DNA of 64,000 nucleotides from an uncultured Selenomonadales bacterium (GTDB taxonomy: Bacteria; Bacillota; Negativicutes; Selenomonadales; Selenomonadaceae). Under the pieces are notes generated by a model. It ran no database searches. It was given only the letters and a program-made list of their open reading frames with translations, and was not told the origin of the DNA. The stretch spans positions 1-64,000 of the forward strand of contig CAMZHX010000007.1 in assembly GCA_947307055.1 (NCBI GenBank), written 5' to 3'. This document shows, in pieces, positions 42,902-51,618 of the stretch. The number at the start of each line of letters is the position of its first letter. Position 1 is the stretch's first letter. The position numbers and the translations under genes were made by a program.

Positions 42902-45580
42902 TTAATCACGATTCACGTCCTCAATAGAAGTTTCAATCTCTTCCATTTTGTACGCCTCGATAATGTCGCCCTCTCTGAAGTCGCGATAATCAACGATAGA
43001 AATGCCGCACTCATAACCTTGCGCGACTTCCTTAACCTCGTCCTTAAAGCGGCGCAACGAATCAATTTCGCCGTCGAACATCTCAATATTATCGCGCAGG
43101 ATACGAATCTTGGAGTTGTTGAAAATTTTCCCTTCCAAAACATACGAGCCAGCGACCAGAGCTTTGCTGAACTTCATAACTTTGCGAATCTCGACGCGCC
43201 CTTGAATCACTTCTTTAAACTTAGGCGCAAGTAAACCGCTCATAGCGTCTTGCACGTCGTGAATCGCATCGTAGATAACGCGATAAGTTCTAATATCGAT
43301 ATTTTCAGTGACGGCGGACTTGCGAGCGTTATTATCTGGGCGGACGTTGAAACCGATAATCAGCGCGTTAGACGACGACGCAAGCATAACGTCATTTTCA
43401 GTGACCGCGCCAACGCCCGAATGCACGATATTAACGCGGACTTCGTCATTTTTATTGAGCGACAGGAGCGAACTAGATAAAGCCTCGACCGAGCCTTGAA
43501 CGTCCGCTTTGACGACGATATTTAAATCTTTGAGCGAGCCGGCTTGAATCTGCGTGAACAAATCATCGAGCGAAACTTTCTTTGACTTGATAAGCTCATT
43601 GCGCTGGCGTTCGATTCTGTGTTCAGCGATTGATTTGGCAAGTTTTTCGTCGAGAGCCGCGAGGATATCGCCCGCCGCCGGAATGTCGTTAAGCCCTAAG
43701 ACTTCGACTGGAACGCTGGGACCTGCCTTTTTGAGATTATCGCCGCGTTCATTCATCATTGCGCGAACTCTGCCGTAAGTTGTGCCCGCGACAATATAAT
43801 CGCCAATTCTCAACGTGCCGTTCTGAACCAAAACCGTAGCGACAGGGCCGCGCCCCTTATCGAGTTGCGCCTCAATGATGACGCCGCGAGCATCGCGATT
43901 GGGATTAGCTTTGAATTCTTGAACTTCGGATTCGAAAAGAATTTCTTCGAGCAAATCGTTAATGCCGAGATTTTTTTTGGCGGAGACTTCAACCATAGTA
44001 GTATCGCCGCCAAAGTCGCGAGAAACTAAGCCGTGTTCAAGGAGTTCCTGTTTGACGCGCATTGGATTTGCTCCGGGCTTATCGATTTTGTTAATGGCGA
44101 CGATAATCGGGACGTGCGCGGCTTTAGCGTGATTGATAGCCTCAATGGTCTGGGGCATGACGCCATCATCAGCGGCGACGACCAAAATTGCAATGTCAGT
44201 GACTTGAGCACCGCGCGCGCGCATAGCCGTAAAAGCTTCGTGGCCTGGCGTATCGAGGAAGACAATTTTTTTATCGTTGCAAATGACTTGATACGCGCCG
44301 ATATGTTGAGTGATTCCGCCGGCTTCGGTCGAAGTGACGCGAGTTTTCCTGATGACGTCGAGGAGCGAAGTTTTACCGTGGTCTACGTGCCCCATAACGG
44401 TAACGACGGGCGGACGAATTTTAAGCGCGGCGGGGTCGTCTTCGATTTCGGGGATAAGGGTTGGGTCGACTTCGGGCGGGAGTTCTTCCGCAGTCACGCC
44501 GAATTCGGAGGCGACGAGCGCGGCGGTATCATAGTCGATAATTTGGTTGATTGTCGCGACAACGCCCATCATCAAAAGTTTCTTAATGACTTCGACGGCG
44601 GTACAACTCATTTTGCTGGCCAAGTCTTTAACCGCTATGCTGTCGCCGATTTTGATATGGGTTGGGCGAGCGATTTCGACTTTATGGACGGGTTGAGGCG
44701 CAGGGCGATTTTTTTTGCGAGCGGGACGCGGGGCGCGATTTTTATTTTGGGCTTGTTGAGCGTCGTTTTGAGTTTTAGCGGCCTCCTTAGCGTTAGCGGG
44801 GCCTTGACGATTGCGATTGCGCTGACGATTATTTCTTGCACCGTCTTCGCGCTGACGTTCGTTACGATTTTTGGATTGACGGTCGCCGCGTTCGCCGCGA
44901 GTGTCTTGTTTTTCCTGCGGACGAGCTACCGCCTCTTGCTTATCCTGCCCGCGAACTTCTTGCCGTTCCTGCTTGCCGCGATTATCGCGTTGAGGTTTCT
45001 GTTGAGGTTTTTGTTCTTGCTTAGGCTGTTGTTTTTGTTGAGGTTTCTGTTCTTGCTTAGGCTGTTGTTTCTGCTGAGGTTTCTGTTCTTGCTTAGGCTG
45101 TTGTTTTTGTTGAGGTTTCTGTTCTTGCTTAGGCTGTTGTTTCTGCTGAGGTTTTTGTTCCTGCTTAGGTTGCTGTTTTTGTTGAGGTTTCTGTTCTTGC
45201 TTAGGCTGTTGTTTTTGTTGAGGTTTTTGTTCCTGCTTAGGCTGTTGTTTTTGTTGTTGAGGTTTCTGTTCGGGCTTAGGTTGTTGTTTTTGTTGTTGAG
45301 ATTTTTGTTCTTGCTTAGGCTGTTGCTTTTGCTGAGGCTTTTGCCCTTGCTTAGGTTGTTGCTTTTGCGGCTGAGGTTTTTGTTCGGGCTTAGGTTCGGG
45401 CTCGACGGGCTTACGGCGTGCGAATTTCGCTTTGATCAGCTCATAAGCTTCGTCATCAATGCCCGTGAAACGATTTTTAGCTTTGACCTTATTTTTGTTA
45501 AGAAAGTCGATAATGACTTGCACTTCTTGATCGAATTCGTTTGCAATGTCATAGATTCTATGTTTAATCGGTTTTGACAT
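42902..45580 (-). CDS. infB: Translation initiation factor IF-2
   Basis: An 892-residue GTPase that places initiator tRNA on the ribosome. IF2-N at 1-55, a low-complexity K/Q/P/E linker (about 60-300) with near-identical 12-residue units ([12 protein letters not shown]), a second IF2-N (about 315-365), then the G domain: GHVDHGKTS near 395, DTPGHEAF and NKIDKPG; domains II-IV follow. The linker is unusually repetitive. ATG behind GGGGGTGG. It is preceded by ylxR with 25 bp between; the L7Ae-like ylxQ commonly found there is absent. Confidence 0.97.
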   Translation of the reverse strand: MSKPIKHRIYDIANEFDQEVQVIIDFLNKNKVKAKNRFTGIDDEAYELIKAKFARRKPVEPEPKPEQKPQPQKQQPKQGQKPQQKQQPKQEQKSQQQKQQPKPEQKPQQQKQQPKQEQKPQQKQQPKQEQKPQQKQQPKQEQKPQQKQQPKQEQKPQQKQQPKQEQKPQQKQQPKQEQKPQQKQQPKQEQKPQQKPQRDNRGKQERQEVRGQDKQEAVARPQEKQDTRGERGDRQSKNRNERQREDGARNNRQRNRNRQGPANAKEAAKTQNDAQQAQNKNRAPRPARKKNRPAPQPVHKVEIARPTHIKIGDSIAVKDLASKMSCTAVEVIKKLLMMGVVATINQIIDYDTAALVASEFGVTAEELPPEVDPTLIPEIEDDPAALKIRPPVVTVMGHVDHGKTSLLDVIRKTRVTSTEAGGITQHIGAYQVICNDKKIVFLDTPGHEAFTAMRARGAQVTDIAILVVAADDGVMPQTIEAINHAKAAHVPIIVAINKIDKPGANPMRVKQELLEHGLVSRDFGGDTTMVEVSAKKNLGINDLLEEILFESEVQEFKANPNRDARGVIIEAQLDKGRGPVATVLVQNGTLRIGDYIVAGTTYGRVRAMMNERGDNLKKAGPSVPVEVLGLNDIPAAGDILAALDEKLAKSIAEHRIERQRNELIKSKKVSLDDLFTQIQAGSLKDLNIVVKADVQGSVEALSSSLLSLNKNDEVRVNIVHSGVGAVTENDVMLASSSNALIIGFNVRPDNNARKSAVTENIDIRTYRVIYDAIHDVQDAMSGLLAPKFKEVIQGRVEIRKVMKFSKALVAGSYVLEGKIFNNSKIRILRDNIEMFDGEIDSLRRFKDEVKEVAQGYECGISIVDYRDFREGDIIEAYKMEEIETSIEDVNRD
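44990..45385 (-). repeat. Coding 36-bp tandem repeats in infB
   Basis: About nine near-identical 36-39-bp units, each coding [16 protein letters not shown] residues; three of the early units carry an extra Gln codon. Length variation between strains is expected from slippage. Confidence 0.85.
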
Positions 45581-45605
45581 AGATCCACCCCCGTTTGAAT
45601 TTTGT

Positions 45606-45914
45606 TTACATTTGGATTATCTCCTTTAAGTCTACCGCCGAAATAATTTTGTCGTAGAGTTCGTTCGGCAGTTTGGTTTTGAAAATTTTATCGAGATTGC
45701 GGCGTTTTTTGAGTGATGCCGCGCAGATTGGTGACTTGCAGACGTAAGCTCCGCGCCCGAAAATTTTTTTAGTCTCGTCGAGTGAGATTTCGCCCGAAGA
45801 AGTTTTTACAATGCGAATTAGTTCGGACTTGTGACGGGCTTGGCGGCAGGCGATGCAACGGCGCATTTCGATTTGTTTAATCGCGGTGCCCTTAGCAGCT
45901 TTCCCTCTTGACAT
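45606..45914 (-). CDS. ylxR: YlxR/RnpM-family RNA-binding protein
   Basis: A 102-residue small basic protein. The family motif [19 protein letters not shown] (about residues 18-36) and the [14 protein letters not shown] block (about 53-66) are present. In Bacillus the homologue binds RNase P and affects its activity. Standard position between nusA and infB. Confidence 0.92.
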   Translation of the reverse strand: MSRGKAAKGTAIKQIEMRRCIACRQARHKSELIRIVKTSSGEISLDETKKIFGRGAYVCKSPICAASLKKRRNLDKIFKTKLPNELYDKIISAVDLKEIIQM

Positions 45915-45939
45915 GAGTAATACCTCTTTGGAAAGATTT

Positions 45940-45979
45940 CATTACGCATTACGCATTACGCATTACGCATTACGCATTG
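45940..45979. repeat. Heptamer tandem repeat that supplies the nusA stop codon
   Basis: Five perfect CATTACG units plus a partial one. On the minus strand the first partial unit encodes the last NusA residues Asn-Ala and the TAA stop (45970-45972), so the repeat overlaps the coding end. Confidence 0.88.
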
Positions 45980-47118
45980 CCTTTCTTGCCTTTTTTCTGG
46001 CGCGGCTTGACGAATGATGTAGCGTCGGAAATATCGACTTCGTGCATGTAGGAGGGGAGTTCGTCATTTTTCGCCTGCTTGACGCTTTTAATATCAATTT
46101 TCCAACCGGTGAGGCGGGCGGCCAGTCGAGCGTTCTGACCTTCCTTGCCGATTGCCAAACTAAGTTGATTATCTGGGACGACCACGCGACAATTTTTATC
46201 GTCATCATTTAGCGCGACGCTAACAATTTTCGACGGGCTTAGGGCATTAGCAACGTAGACGCCGGCCTTTGGGCTCCACTCGATGAGGTCTAATTTTTCT
46301 TCGCCGAGTTCGTCAAGTATGGGTTGAATCCTGGTGCCATGCTGACCAATGCAAGAGCCGACCGCCTCGACGTTAGGGTCTTTGGAGTTGACAGCGACTT
46401 TAGCTCTGGAGCCCGCCTCGCGAGCCACGCCCTTTATCTCGACAATGCCTTCTTGAATTTCGGGAATTTCGAGTTCAACGAGCCGGCGCAAGAAATTGGG
46501 ATGAGTGCGCGAAAGGTAAACTTGCGGACCTTTGCCGCCCTTTTTGACTTCGATGATGTAAGCGCGAACCGTATCGCCGACGCTGTAGTTGTCGACCGGT
46601 GACTGCTCGCTGGGAACTAAAATTGCTTCGGTCTTGCCGACTTCGACGACAAAATTTCCGTCCTCCACGCGAATAATTTTCCCGCGAACTAAATCGCTTT
46701 CGCGGTTGGTGAATTCGTCGTAGATAACGCCGCGTTCGGCCTCGCGCAATTTCTGAACGACACTTTGCTTAGCCGCTTGAGCCGCAATGCGTCCAAAATT
46801 TTTCGGCGTGACTTCGATTTCGACAACGTCATCGAGTTCGCAGCCGGGACTAATTTGTTCGGCGTCTTCCTTAGAAATTTCGATAACGGGGTCGCTGACT
46901 TCCTCGACGACGCTTTTGAGCGAGTAGACGTGATAGCTACCGTCCTCGCGGTCAATCACGACCTCGACGTTATCATCTTGATTAAAATTTTTTTTGTACG
47001 CGACTTTCAGAGCAGACTCGACCGCGTCGAACATAACGTCGGGCGAAATTTCCTTTTCGGTGCAGATGTCCTTAATCGCGTCAATCAAACTTAATTCGGG
47101 TTTCTTCCTTCTTGCCAA
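45970..47118 (-). CDS. nusA: Transcription termination/antitermination factor NusA
   Basis: A 382-residue NusA: N-terminal RNA polymerase-binding domain (1-125), S1 (about 133-200), then two KH domains (about 205-345; GSCIGQHGTRI and IGKEGQNARLAARLTGW). It lacks the C-terminal acidic repeats, normal for Firmicutes. Its last residues (GKKGNA) end inside a heptamer repeat. It lies 14 bp after rimP and upstream of ylxR and infB in the usual operon. Confidence 0.96.
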   Translation of the reverse strand: MARRKKPELSLIDAIKDICTEKEISPDVMFDAVESALKVAYKKNFNQDDNVEVVIDREDGSYHVYSLKSVVEEVSDPVIEISKEDAEQISPGCELDDVVEIEVTPKNFGRIAAQAAKQSVVQKLREAERGVIYDEFTNRESDLVRGKIIRVEDGNFVVEVGKTEAILVPSEQSPVDNYSVGDTVRAYIIEVKKGGKGPQVYLSRTHPNFLRRLVELEIPEIQEGIVEIKGVAREAGSRAKVAVNSKDPNVEAVGSCIGQHGTRIQPILDELGEEKLDLIEWSPKAGVYVANALSPSKIVSVALNDDDKNCRVVVPDNQLSLAIGKEGQNARLAARLTGWKIDIKSVKQAKNDELPSYMHEVDISDATSFVKPRQKKGKKGNA

Positions 47119-47132
47119 GTAAATTCTTCCTC

Positions 47133-47576
47133 CTAAAAATCGACATGCAATCTGACTTGCGCGACTTTTTCTAGCGGCAAAGGTTCCATATCTTTGAGCC
47201 GCAAAAATTTTTCGTCGCGCCCTTGCAATTCTCCGACAAATAATTTTTTCCCGTCGAGCGGCGCGTAAAGTGTCACGTCAACGACCTTGCCCGCCTCGCG
47301 AATAAAATCTTTATCCTTTTTCAAAATGCGGTCGATGCCTGGCGACGAGACTTCCAAATTGTACGCGCTATCGATTATGGAAATTTCGTCCAACTTCGCA
47401 CCGAGTTTCTCGCTGATATTTTGGCAATCGTCCAAGTCGATGCCGCCCGCCTTGTCGACGAACACCCGCAGATACCAATCGCGCTCCTTGACGTATTCCA
47501 CGTCTACAAGCTCGTAGTCGGTGCCCTGCAGAATTTCCGCCATAAGACTTTCCACTTGCGATTCAACTTTGCTCAA
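47133..47576 (-). CDS. rimP: Ribosome maturation factor RimP
   Basis: A 147-residue RimP, needed for 30S subunit maturation. Characteristic GTDYELVDVEYVKERDWYL, shortened ELVDVEYVKE, then VFVDKAGGIDLDDCQ and YNLEVSSPGIDR. First gene of the rimP-nusA-ylxR-infB operon. Ribosome site GGGGGG upstream of the ATG. Confidence 0.95.
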   Translation of the reverse strand: MSKVESQVESLMAEILQGTDYELVDVEYVKERDWYLRVFVDKAGGIDLDDCQNISEKLGAKLDEISIIDSAYNLEVSSPGIDRILKKDKDFIREAGKVVDVTLYAPLDGKKLFVGELQGRDEKFLRLKDMEPLPLEKVAQVRLHVDF

Positions 47577-47609
47577 TCGTTTCCCCCCTAAAAATTTCTC
47601 CCTACAACG

Positions 47610-47639
47610 TGAAAGAGTGGACGCGTGCCCACTCTTTCA
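47610..47639. other. 11-bp perfect inverted repeat upstream of rimP
   Basis: TGAAAGAGTGG and its complement around an 8-bp GC-rich loop. No T run follows on either strand, so it is more likely a leader structure or operator for the rimP operon than a terminator. Bases 47640-47890 are AT-rich with no convincing gene. Confidence 0.45.
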
Positions 47640-47895
47640 ACTAAGCTATGTCCAAAAAAATTTTCCTCCTCCTGCGCGAAGAGATCTTTAAAAATCTTGC
47701 AAGCAATGACCTCCAAAAATTTTTATTGACTTCGCGTCATATTTTAAACAAAATTCAAAGGCATTGCAAGTTTTTTTTGTCGAAAGTTACGCAAGGTTTT
47801 TTCCAGCTTAAAGGAAAAATATTTTTTGACAGAAGCTCCGTTAATGTCTTGCCCGATTATAAAAAATTTTCTACGATTGCGTCGGCATTTTTTCC

Positions 47896-47925
47896 TTGCA
47901 TAAAGTTGACTCAAAACCTTATAAT
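47896..47925 (+). promoter_or_regulatory. Sigma70-type promoter for the flavodoxin operon
   Basis: TTGCAT (47896-47901), 18-bp spacer, TATAAT (47920-47925), 28 bp before the start codon. Confidence 0.6.
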
Positions 47926-47953
47926 CAATCCAAAAAGTATGGGAGGAATCGTC

Positions 47954-48559
47954 ATGAATATTACGCGCAGAAAATTTGTAAAGTTGGCGGGCACGGCTGG
48001 GCTTTTATTTTCGTTCGGGAAAGTTCAAGCCGCGTCGAATGAAAAAATTTTAATCGCCTACTACTCGCGCACCGGTGAGGAGTATGGTCTCGGCAACATC
48101 ACTAAAGGCAATACCGCTATCGTCGCGGAGATTATCGCGCAGAAAACCGGCGGCGACCTGTTTGAGATTAAACCCGTCACGCCCTACCCCGACAGCTACG
48201 AGGAATGCAAAAAAATCGCCAGTCGCGAAAAAGCTACTAAAGCTCGGCCGCCCTTCGTCGGTAGCGTCGACATTTCCGGCTACGACACAATTTTTATCGG
48301 CTATCCCATTTGGTACGGCGACGCCCCGCAAATCGTCTACACCTTCCTTGAGGGCTCCGACTTCAGCGGGAAAAAAATTGTCCCGTTCTGCACGCACGGC
48401 GGTAGCGGTCTTTCGAGCACCGACCAAACTATTTCCCTGACTTGTCCGAACGCAAAAATTCTTCAAGGCTTCGAGATTCGCGGCGCGACTGCTCAAAATA
48501 ATTTCGCTCAAACGGAAACGCGCGTCGTTGAACATCTTAAGAAACTTGGTTTGATTTAA
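47954..48559 (+). CDS. Tat-exported flavodoxin
   Basis: A 201-residue flavodoxin-fold protein with an N-terminal twin-arginine signal (NITRRKFVKLAGTAG, cleavage near VQA-A at 26). The FMN phosphate loop reads AYYSRTGEEYG (about residues 34-44), followed by GYPIWYGDAPQIV and PFCTHGGSGLSST, typical of the flavodoxin_4 group. A folded, cofactor-loaded export is implied. ATG behind GGGAGG; the frame is open upstream across the promoter but unlikely coding. Followed by a 2-hydroxyacid dehydrogenase after 21 bp. Confidence 0.86.
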   Translation: MNITRRKFVKLAGTAGLLFSFGKVQAASNEKILIAYYSRTGEEYGLGNITKGNTAIVAEIIAQKTGGDLFEIKPVTPYPDSYEECKKIASREKATKARPPFVGSVDISGYDTIFIGYPIWYGDAPQIVYTFLEGSDFSGKKIVPFCTHGGSGLSSTDQTISLTCPNAKILQGFEIRGATAQNNFAQTETRVVEHLKKLGLI

Positions 48560-48580
48560 AGGTTGGAAGGAGTTTTTATC

Positions 48581-49546
48581 ATGAAAATTGTTATATTGGA
48601 CGGCTACACGCTAAACCCCGGCGATTTGACTTGGGAAGGCTTTGAGGCTCTGGGCGATTGCAAAGTTTACGACCGCACGAGCTTGACTGATGACGCCGAA
48701 ATTATTTCTCGAATCGGCGACGCGGAAATTGTCTACACCAACAAAACGCCGCTCACTAAAAAAATCATCGACGCAACTAACATCAAATATATTGGCGTGT
48801 TGGCGACGGGTTATAACGTTGTGGACGTTCAAGCCGCTAAGGAAAAAAATATTCCCGTCACGAACATTCCGACTTATGGCACGCAATCTGTTGCGCAATT
48901 CGCTTTTGCTTTGCTACTCGAAATTTGTCATCACGTGGCGCATCATAATCAAGCGGTTCACGAAGGGCGTTGGGAAAATTGTCCGGACTTTTGCTTTTGG
49001 GATTATCCGCTGATTGAGTTGGCGGGCAAAACTATGGGCGTTATTGGTTACGGGCGAATCGGGCAGGCGACCGGCAAATTGGCTCAAGCATTTGGTATGA
49101 ACGTTATCGCTTTTGACTCAATGCGCGAAGTCGGTACGAAACTTGGTGACTGTTCCTTTGTCGAACTCGACGAGCTGTTCAGGACTTCCGACGTTATCGC
49201 GCTACATTGTCCGCTATTCCCGTCGACGCAAGGCATTATCTGCAAAGAAAATATCGCCAAGATGAAAGACGGCGTTATAATTCTCAATAATAGTCGCGGC
49301 GGCTTGGTTGTGGAAGAAGATTTGCGCGAGGCTCTCGACAGCGGAAAAGTTTTCGCGGCGGGGCTTGATGTCGTCTCGACCGAACCGATTAAGGGCGACA
49401 ATCCGCTTTTGGGCGCGAAGAATTGTTTTATCACGCCGCATATCTCTTGGGCTCCTAAAGAATCGCGTGCGCGGCTCATGAATATTGCCGTCGAGAATCT
49501 CAAAGCATATCTTGCTGGCAAGCCGGTCAACGTCGTCAACAAGTGA
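48581..49546 (+). CDS. D-2-hydroxyacid dehydrogenase (glycerate/hydroxypyruvate type)
   Basis: A 321-residue NAD(P)-dependent dehydrogenase. The dinucleotide fold is GVIGYGRIGQATG (about residues 149-161); catalytic Arg is in NNSRGGLVVEE, Glu in VVSTEPI and His in HISWAPKES. Sequence is closest to glycerate dehydrogenase/hydroxypyruvate reductase. ATG chosen behind GGAAGGAG. It ends 1 bp before the next gene. Confidence 0.9.
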   Translation: MKIVILDGYTLNPGDLTWEGFEALGDCKVYDRTSLTDDAEIISRIGDAEIVYTNKTPLTKKIIDATNIKYIGVLATGYNVVDVQAAKEKNIPVTNIPTYGTQSVAQFAFALLLEICHHVAHHNQAVHEGRWENCPDFCFWDYPLIELAGKTMGVIGYGRIGQATGKLAQAFGMNVIAFDSMREVGTKLGDCSFVELDELFRTSDVIALHCPLFPSTQGIICKENIAKMKDGVIILNNSRGGLVVEEDLREALDSGKVFAAGLDVVSTEPIKGDNPLLGAKNCFITPHISWAPKESRARLMNIAVENLKAYLAGKPVNVVNK

Positions 49547-49547
49547 A

Positions 49548-50732
49548 ATGCGCCGAATAATTTTCCTGTTTCTATTTGATTTGTTGATAAGCGGAGCGAT
49601 TGCGGCATGGCTCTATTCAACACGGGGGATTGACGTGGCACTTTCGGCGGGGTTGGCGATTTTCATAGCGTTTTCGCCGATTTGTTTAGTTTCAGCGGAA
49701 AGTTTCACGCTTTACCTAGCGAGAAAAAAATTCGCCGCGCTCGACGTAAAGTTTAACAATCTAAAAGCCTTGAAAGTTTTGGCGGAAGCAGATGTTGTGG
49801 CAATGCCTTATAATCGCGTCTTGACTTGCAACGAGTATTACATAACAGATTTGGTGACCGAAGGGCTTAAGCAATCGGAATTGCTGACGATAGCGGCCAG
49901 TGCCGAGCGCGATGCCCAACACATTATCGGGCGCACGATTTACGATGCGGCAGTCGTTCGCGGCTTGAAGTTGCAAAAGTTATCGGAGACGGAAGAATTG
50001 CAAGGGCGCGGCGTCGAGTCAATTATAAAAAAAATTGTCGTGCGCGTCGGAAGTCCAGGTTGGATTGCAAGTCATAACATTTCGATTAGCATAAATTTGC
50101 GAACAAAAATTGACCAGCTACTCGTCAAGGGCAAGACGACGTTGCTTGTAAGTACGGGCAGATTAGCTCGCGGGATTGTCGCGCTAAAAGACGAGATTAA
50201 CCGCGACGCGAAAATTTTCCTGTCGACGCTACGGCAGAAAAAAATTGAGTCGCTCATCTTGACGGCGCAACCTAAAAAAATGGCGTATCGAATCGCGAAA
50301 GATTTTGAAGTCGACCACATACGCACAAATTTGACGCCCGAAGGTAAAGCACGCGAAATTCAAGTTTTTAGAGCGAAGGGAAAAATCATCGCGGCAATCG
50401 GGAATGACATACAAGATTTACTCGCGCTCAAAACGGCGGACGTATCATTTTTATTAGTAGGCGGTTCGCTTGAGACTTCGGAAGAAAAATTAGATTTTGA
50501 AATTTCAACGCTCGAAAATTTTCTGACGCTCAGAGAAGTTGCACTAAAAGTCGGTAAGGTTTTGAAAGTCAATCGGGGGCTGGCAATTTTATCGTGGATT
50601 ATTTTGGTGCCGCCCGCAATTTTATCTGCGCTCGAAAAACTGCCAATAACTTTCAATCCTTTAATGGCGGCAATAGGCGTCGCGATTTTCAGCACGATAA
50701 TTTTGGCAAACGCATTGCGTTTTAGGTATTAA
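49548..50732 (+). CDS. Degenerate, truncated P-type ATPase-like protein
   Basis: A 394-residue protein aligning to the last two-thirds of heavy-metal (CopA-like) P-type ATPases. An N-terminal hairpin of membrane helices ends in AFSPICLVSAE where CopA has ACPCALGLATP. The phosphorylation motif DKTGTLT is replaced by MPYNRVLT (about residues 86-93), so the Asp is gone. AQHIIG stands for the nucleotide-domain SEHPLG, and AIGNDIQDLLAL for GDGINDAPAL. C-terminal helices end NALRFRY, as NALRLR in CopA. The actuator domain (TGE) and metal-binding domains are absent. Catalysis is unlikely; the intact 394-codon frame suggests a retained non-transport role. Starts 1 bp after the dehydrogenase. Confidence 0.8.
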   Translation: MRRIIFLFLFDLLISGAIAAWLYSTRGIDVALSAGLAIFIAFSPICLVSAESFTLYLARKKFAALDVKFNNLKALKVLAEADVVAMPYNRVLTCNEYYITDLVTEGLKQSELLTIAASAERDAQHIIGRTIYDAAVVRGLKLQKLSETEELQGRGVESIIKKIVVRVGSPGWIASHNISISINLRTKIDQLLVKGKTTLLVSTGRLARGIVALKDEINRDAKIFLSTLRQKKIESLILTAQPKKMAYRIAKDFEVDHIRTNLTPEGKAREIQVFRAKGKIIAAIGNDIQDLLALKTADVSFLLVGGSLETSEEKLDFEISTLENFLTLREVALKVGKVLKVNRGLAILSWIILVPPAILSALEKLPITFNPLMAAIGVAIFSTIILANALRFRY

Positions 50733-50751
50733 GAAAGAGGAGGTTGAGAGC

Positions 50752-51615
50752 ATGTCGGCAAGAATTTTGTATGGAAAAGAATTCGCCGCCAAGATAAAAG
50801 AATCTGCGCGGCTGGGAGTGGAAGAGCTCAAAAAAAATTTCGGCGTGACGCCAGGATTGGCAGTCATAATCGTCGGGGAAAATCCTGCCTCACAAGTCTA
50901 CGTCCGCAACAAACATAAAACTTGCGAGGAACTCGGAATAATTTCTGAAGTCATCGCGCTACCCGAAGATACGACTAAGGAAAATTTGCTCGCCAAAATC
51001 GACGAACTAAACGCTGACAAAAATATTCACGGGATTTTAGTTCAACTGCCATTGCCCGCCGCGATTAAAGCGCACTCGGAAGAAATTTTGAATCGAATCG
51101 ACCCGCGCAAAGATGTCGACGGCTTCCAACCCGTCAACGTCGGCAAACTCGTTATCGGGAGTCCCGCGCTTGTCCCGTGTACGCCCGCAGGTTGCATTGA
51201 AATGCTTGACCTCGCCGGAATCGAAATTGACGGCAAACGTGCTGTGATTATCGGGCGCAGTAACATTGTCGGCAAGCCGCTACTCCATTTACTTATGGCG
51301 CGTCATGCTACGGTTACGGTCTGTCACACGCACACGAAAAATTTGCCGGAAGTTGCTCGCGAAGGTGAGATTTTGATTGCGGCGTCGGGCAAACCTAAAC
51401 TCGTTACAGCGGATATGATTCGACCAGGCGCGACCGTCATTGACGTTGGGATAAATCGCATTGCGCCGAAAAAATTGGTCGGCGATGTTGACTTTGACGC
51501 GGCTAAGGAAATTGCCAGCGCGATAACTCCGGTACCGGGCGGCGTCGGGCTTTTGACAGTCGCAATGCTCATGAAAAACGTCGTCAAAGCGGCGCGGCTC
51601 CAACTTGAGGCTTGA
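50752..51615 (+). CDS. folD: Methylenetetrahydrofolate dehydrogenase/cyclohydrolase FolD
   Basis: A 287-residue bifunctional enzyme of one-carbon metabolism. The catalytic Lys is in YVRNKHKTCEELGI (about residue 56), and QLPLP, DVDGFQPVNVG, PCTPAG and the NADP loop GRSNIVGKP (about 166-174) are intact. GAGGAGG ribosome site. Followed after 3 bp by the phosphoesterase gene. Confidence 0.96.
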   Translation: MSARILYGKEFAAKIKESARLGVEELKKNFGVTPGLAVIIVGENPASQVYVRNKHKTCEELGIISEVIALPEDTTKENLLAKIDELNADKNIHGILVQLPLPAAIKAHSEEILNRIDPRKDVDGFQPVNVGKLVIGSPALVPCTPAGCIEMLDLAGIEIDGKRAVIIGRSNIVGKPLLHLLMARHATVTVCHTHTKNLPEVAREGEILIAASGKPKLVTADMIRPGATVIDVGINRIAPKKLVGDVDFDAAKEIASAITPVPGGVGLLTVAMLMKNVVKAARLQLEA

Positions 51616-51618
51616 AAA

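Noticed and set aside
44033..45577. Long plus-strand frame rich in Leu/Phe opposite infB
   Set aside because: Antisense shadow of the IF-2 linker repeats and G domain; composition is mirrored low complexity and there is no ribosome site.
45940..45979. Heptamer arrays as CRISPR
   Set aside because: Units are 7 bp with no spacers and no cas genes in the window.
47610..47639. tRNA or terminator at the rimP leader hairpin
   Set aside because: No cloverleaf and no T run on either strand; kept only as an inverted repeat.
47648..47953. N-terminal extension of the Tat flavodoxin
   Set aside because: Crosses the promoter, is AT-rich without family resemblance, and the Tat signal fits the internal ATG with its own GGGAGG site.
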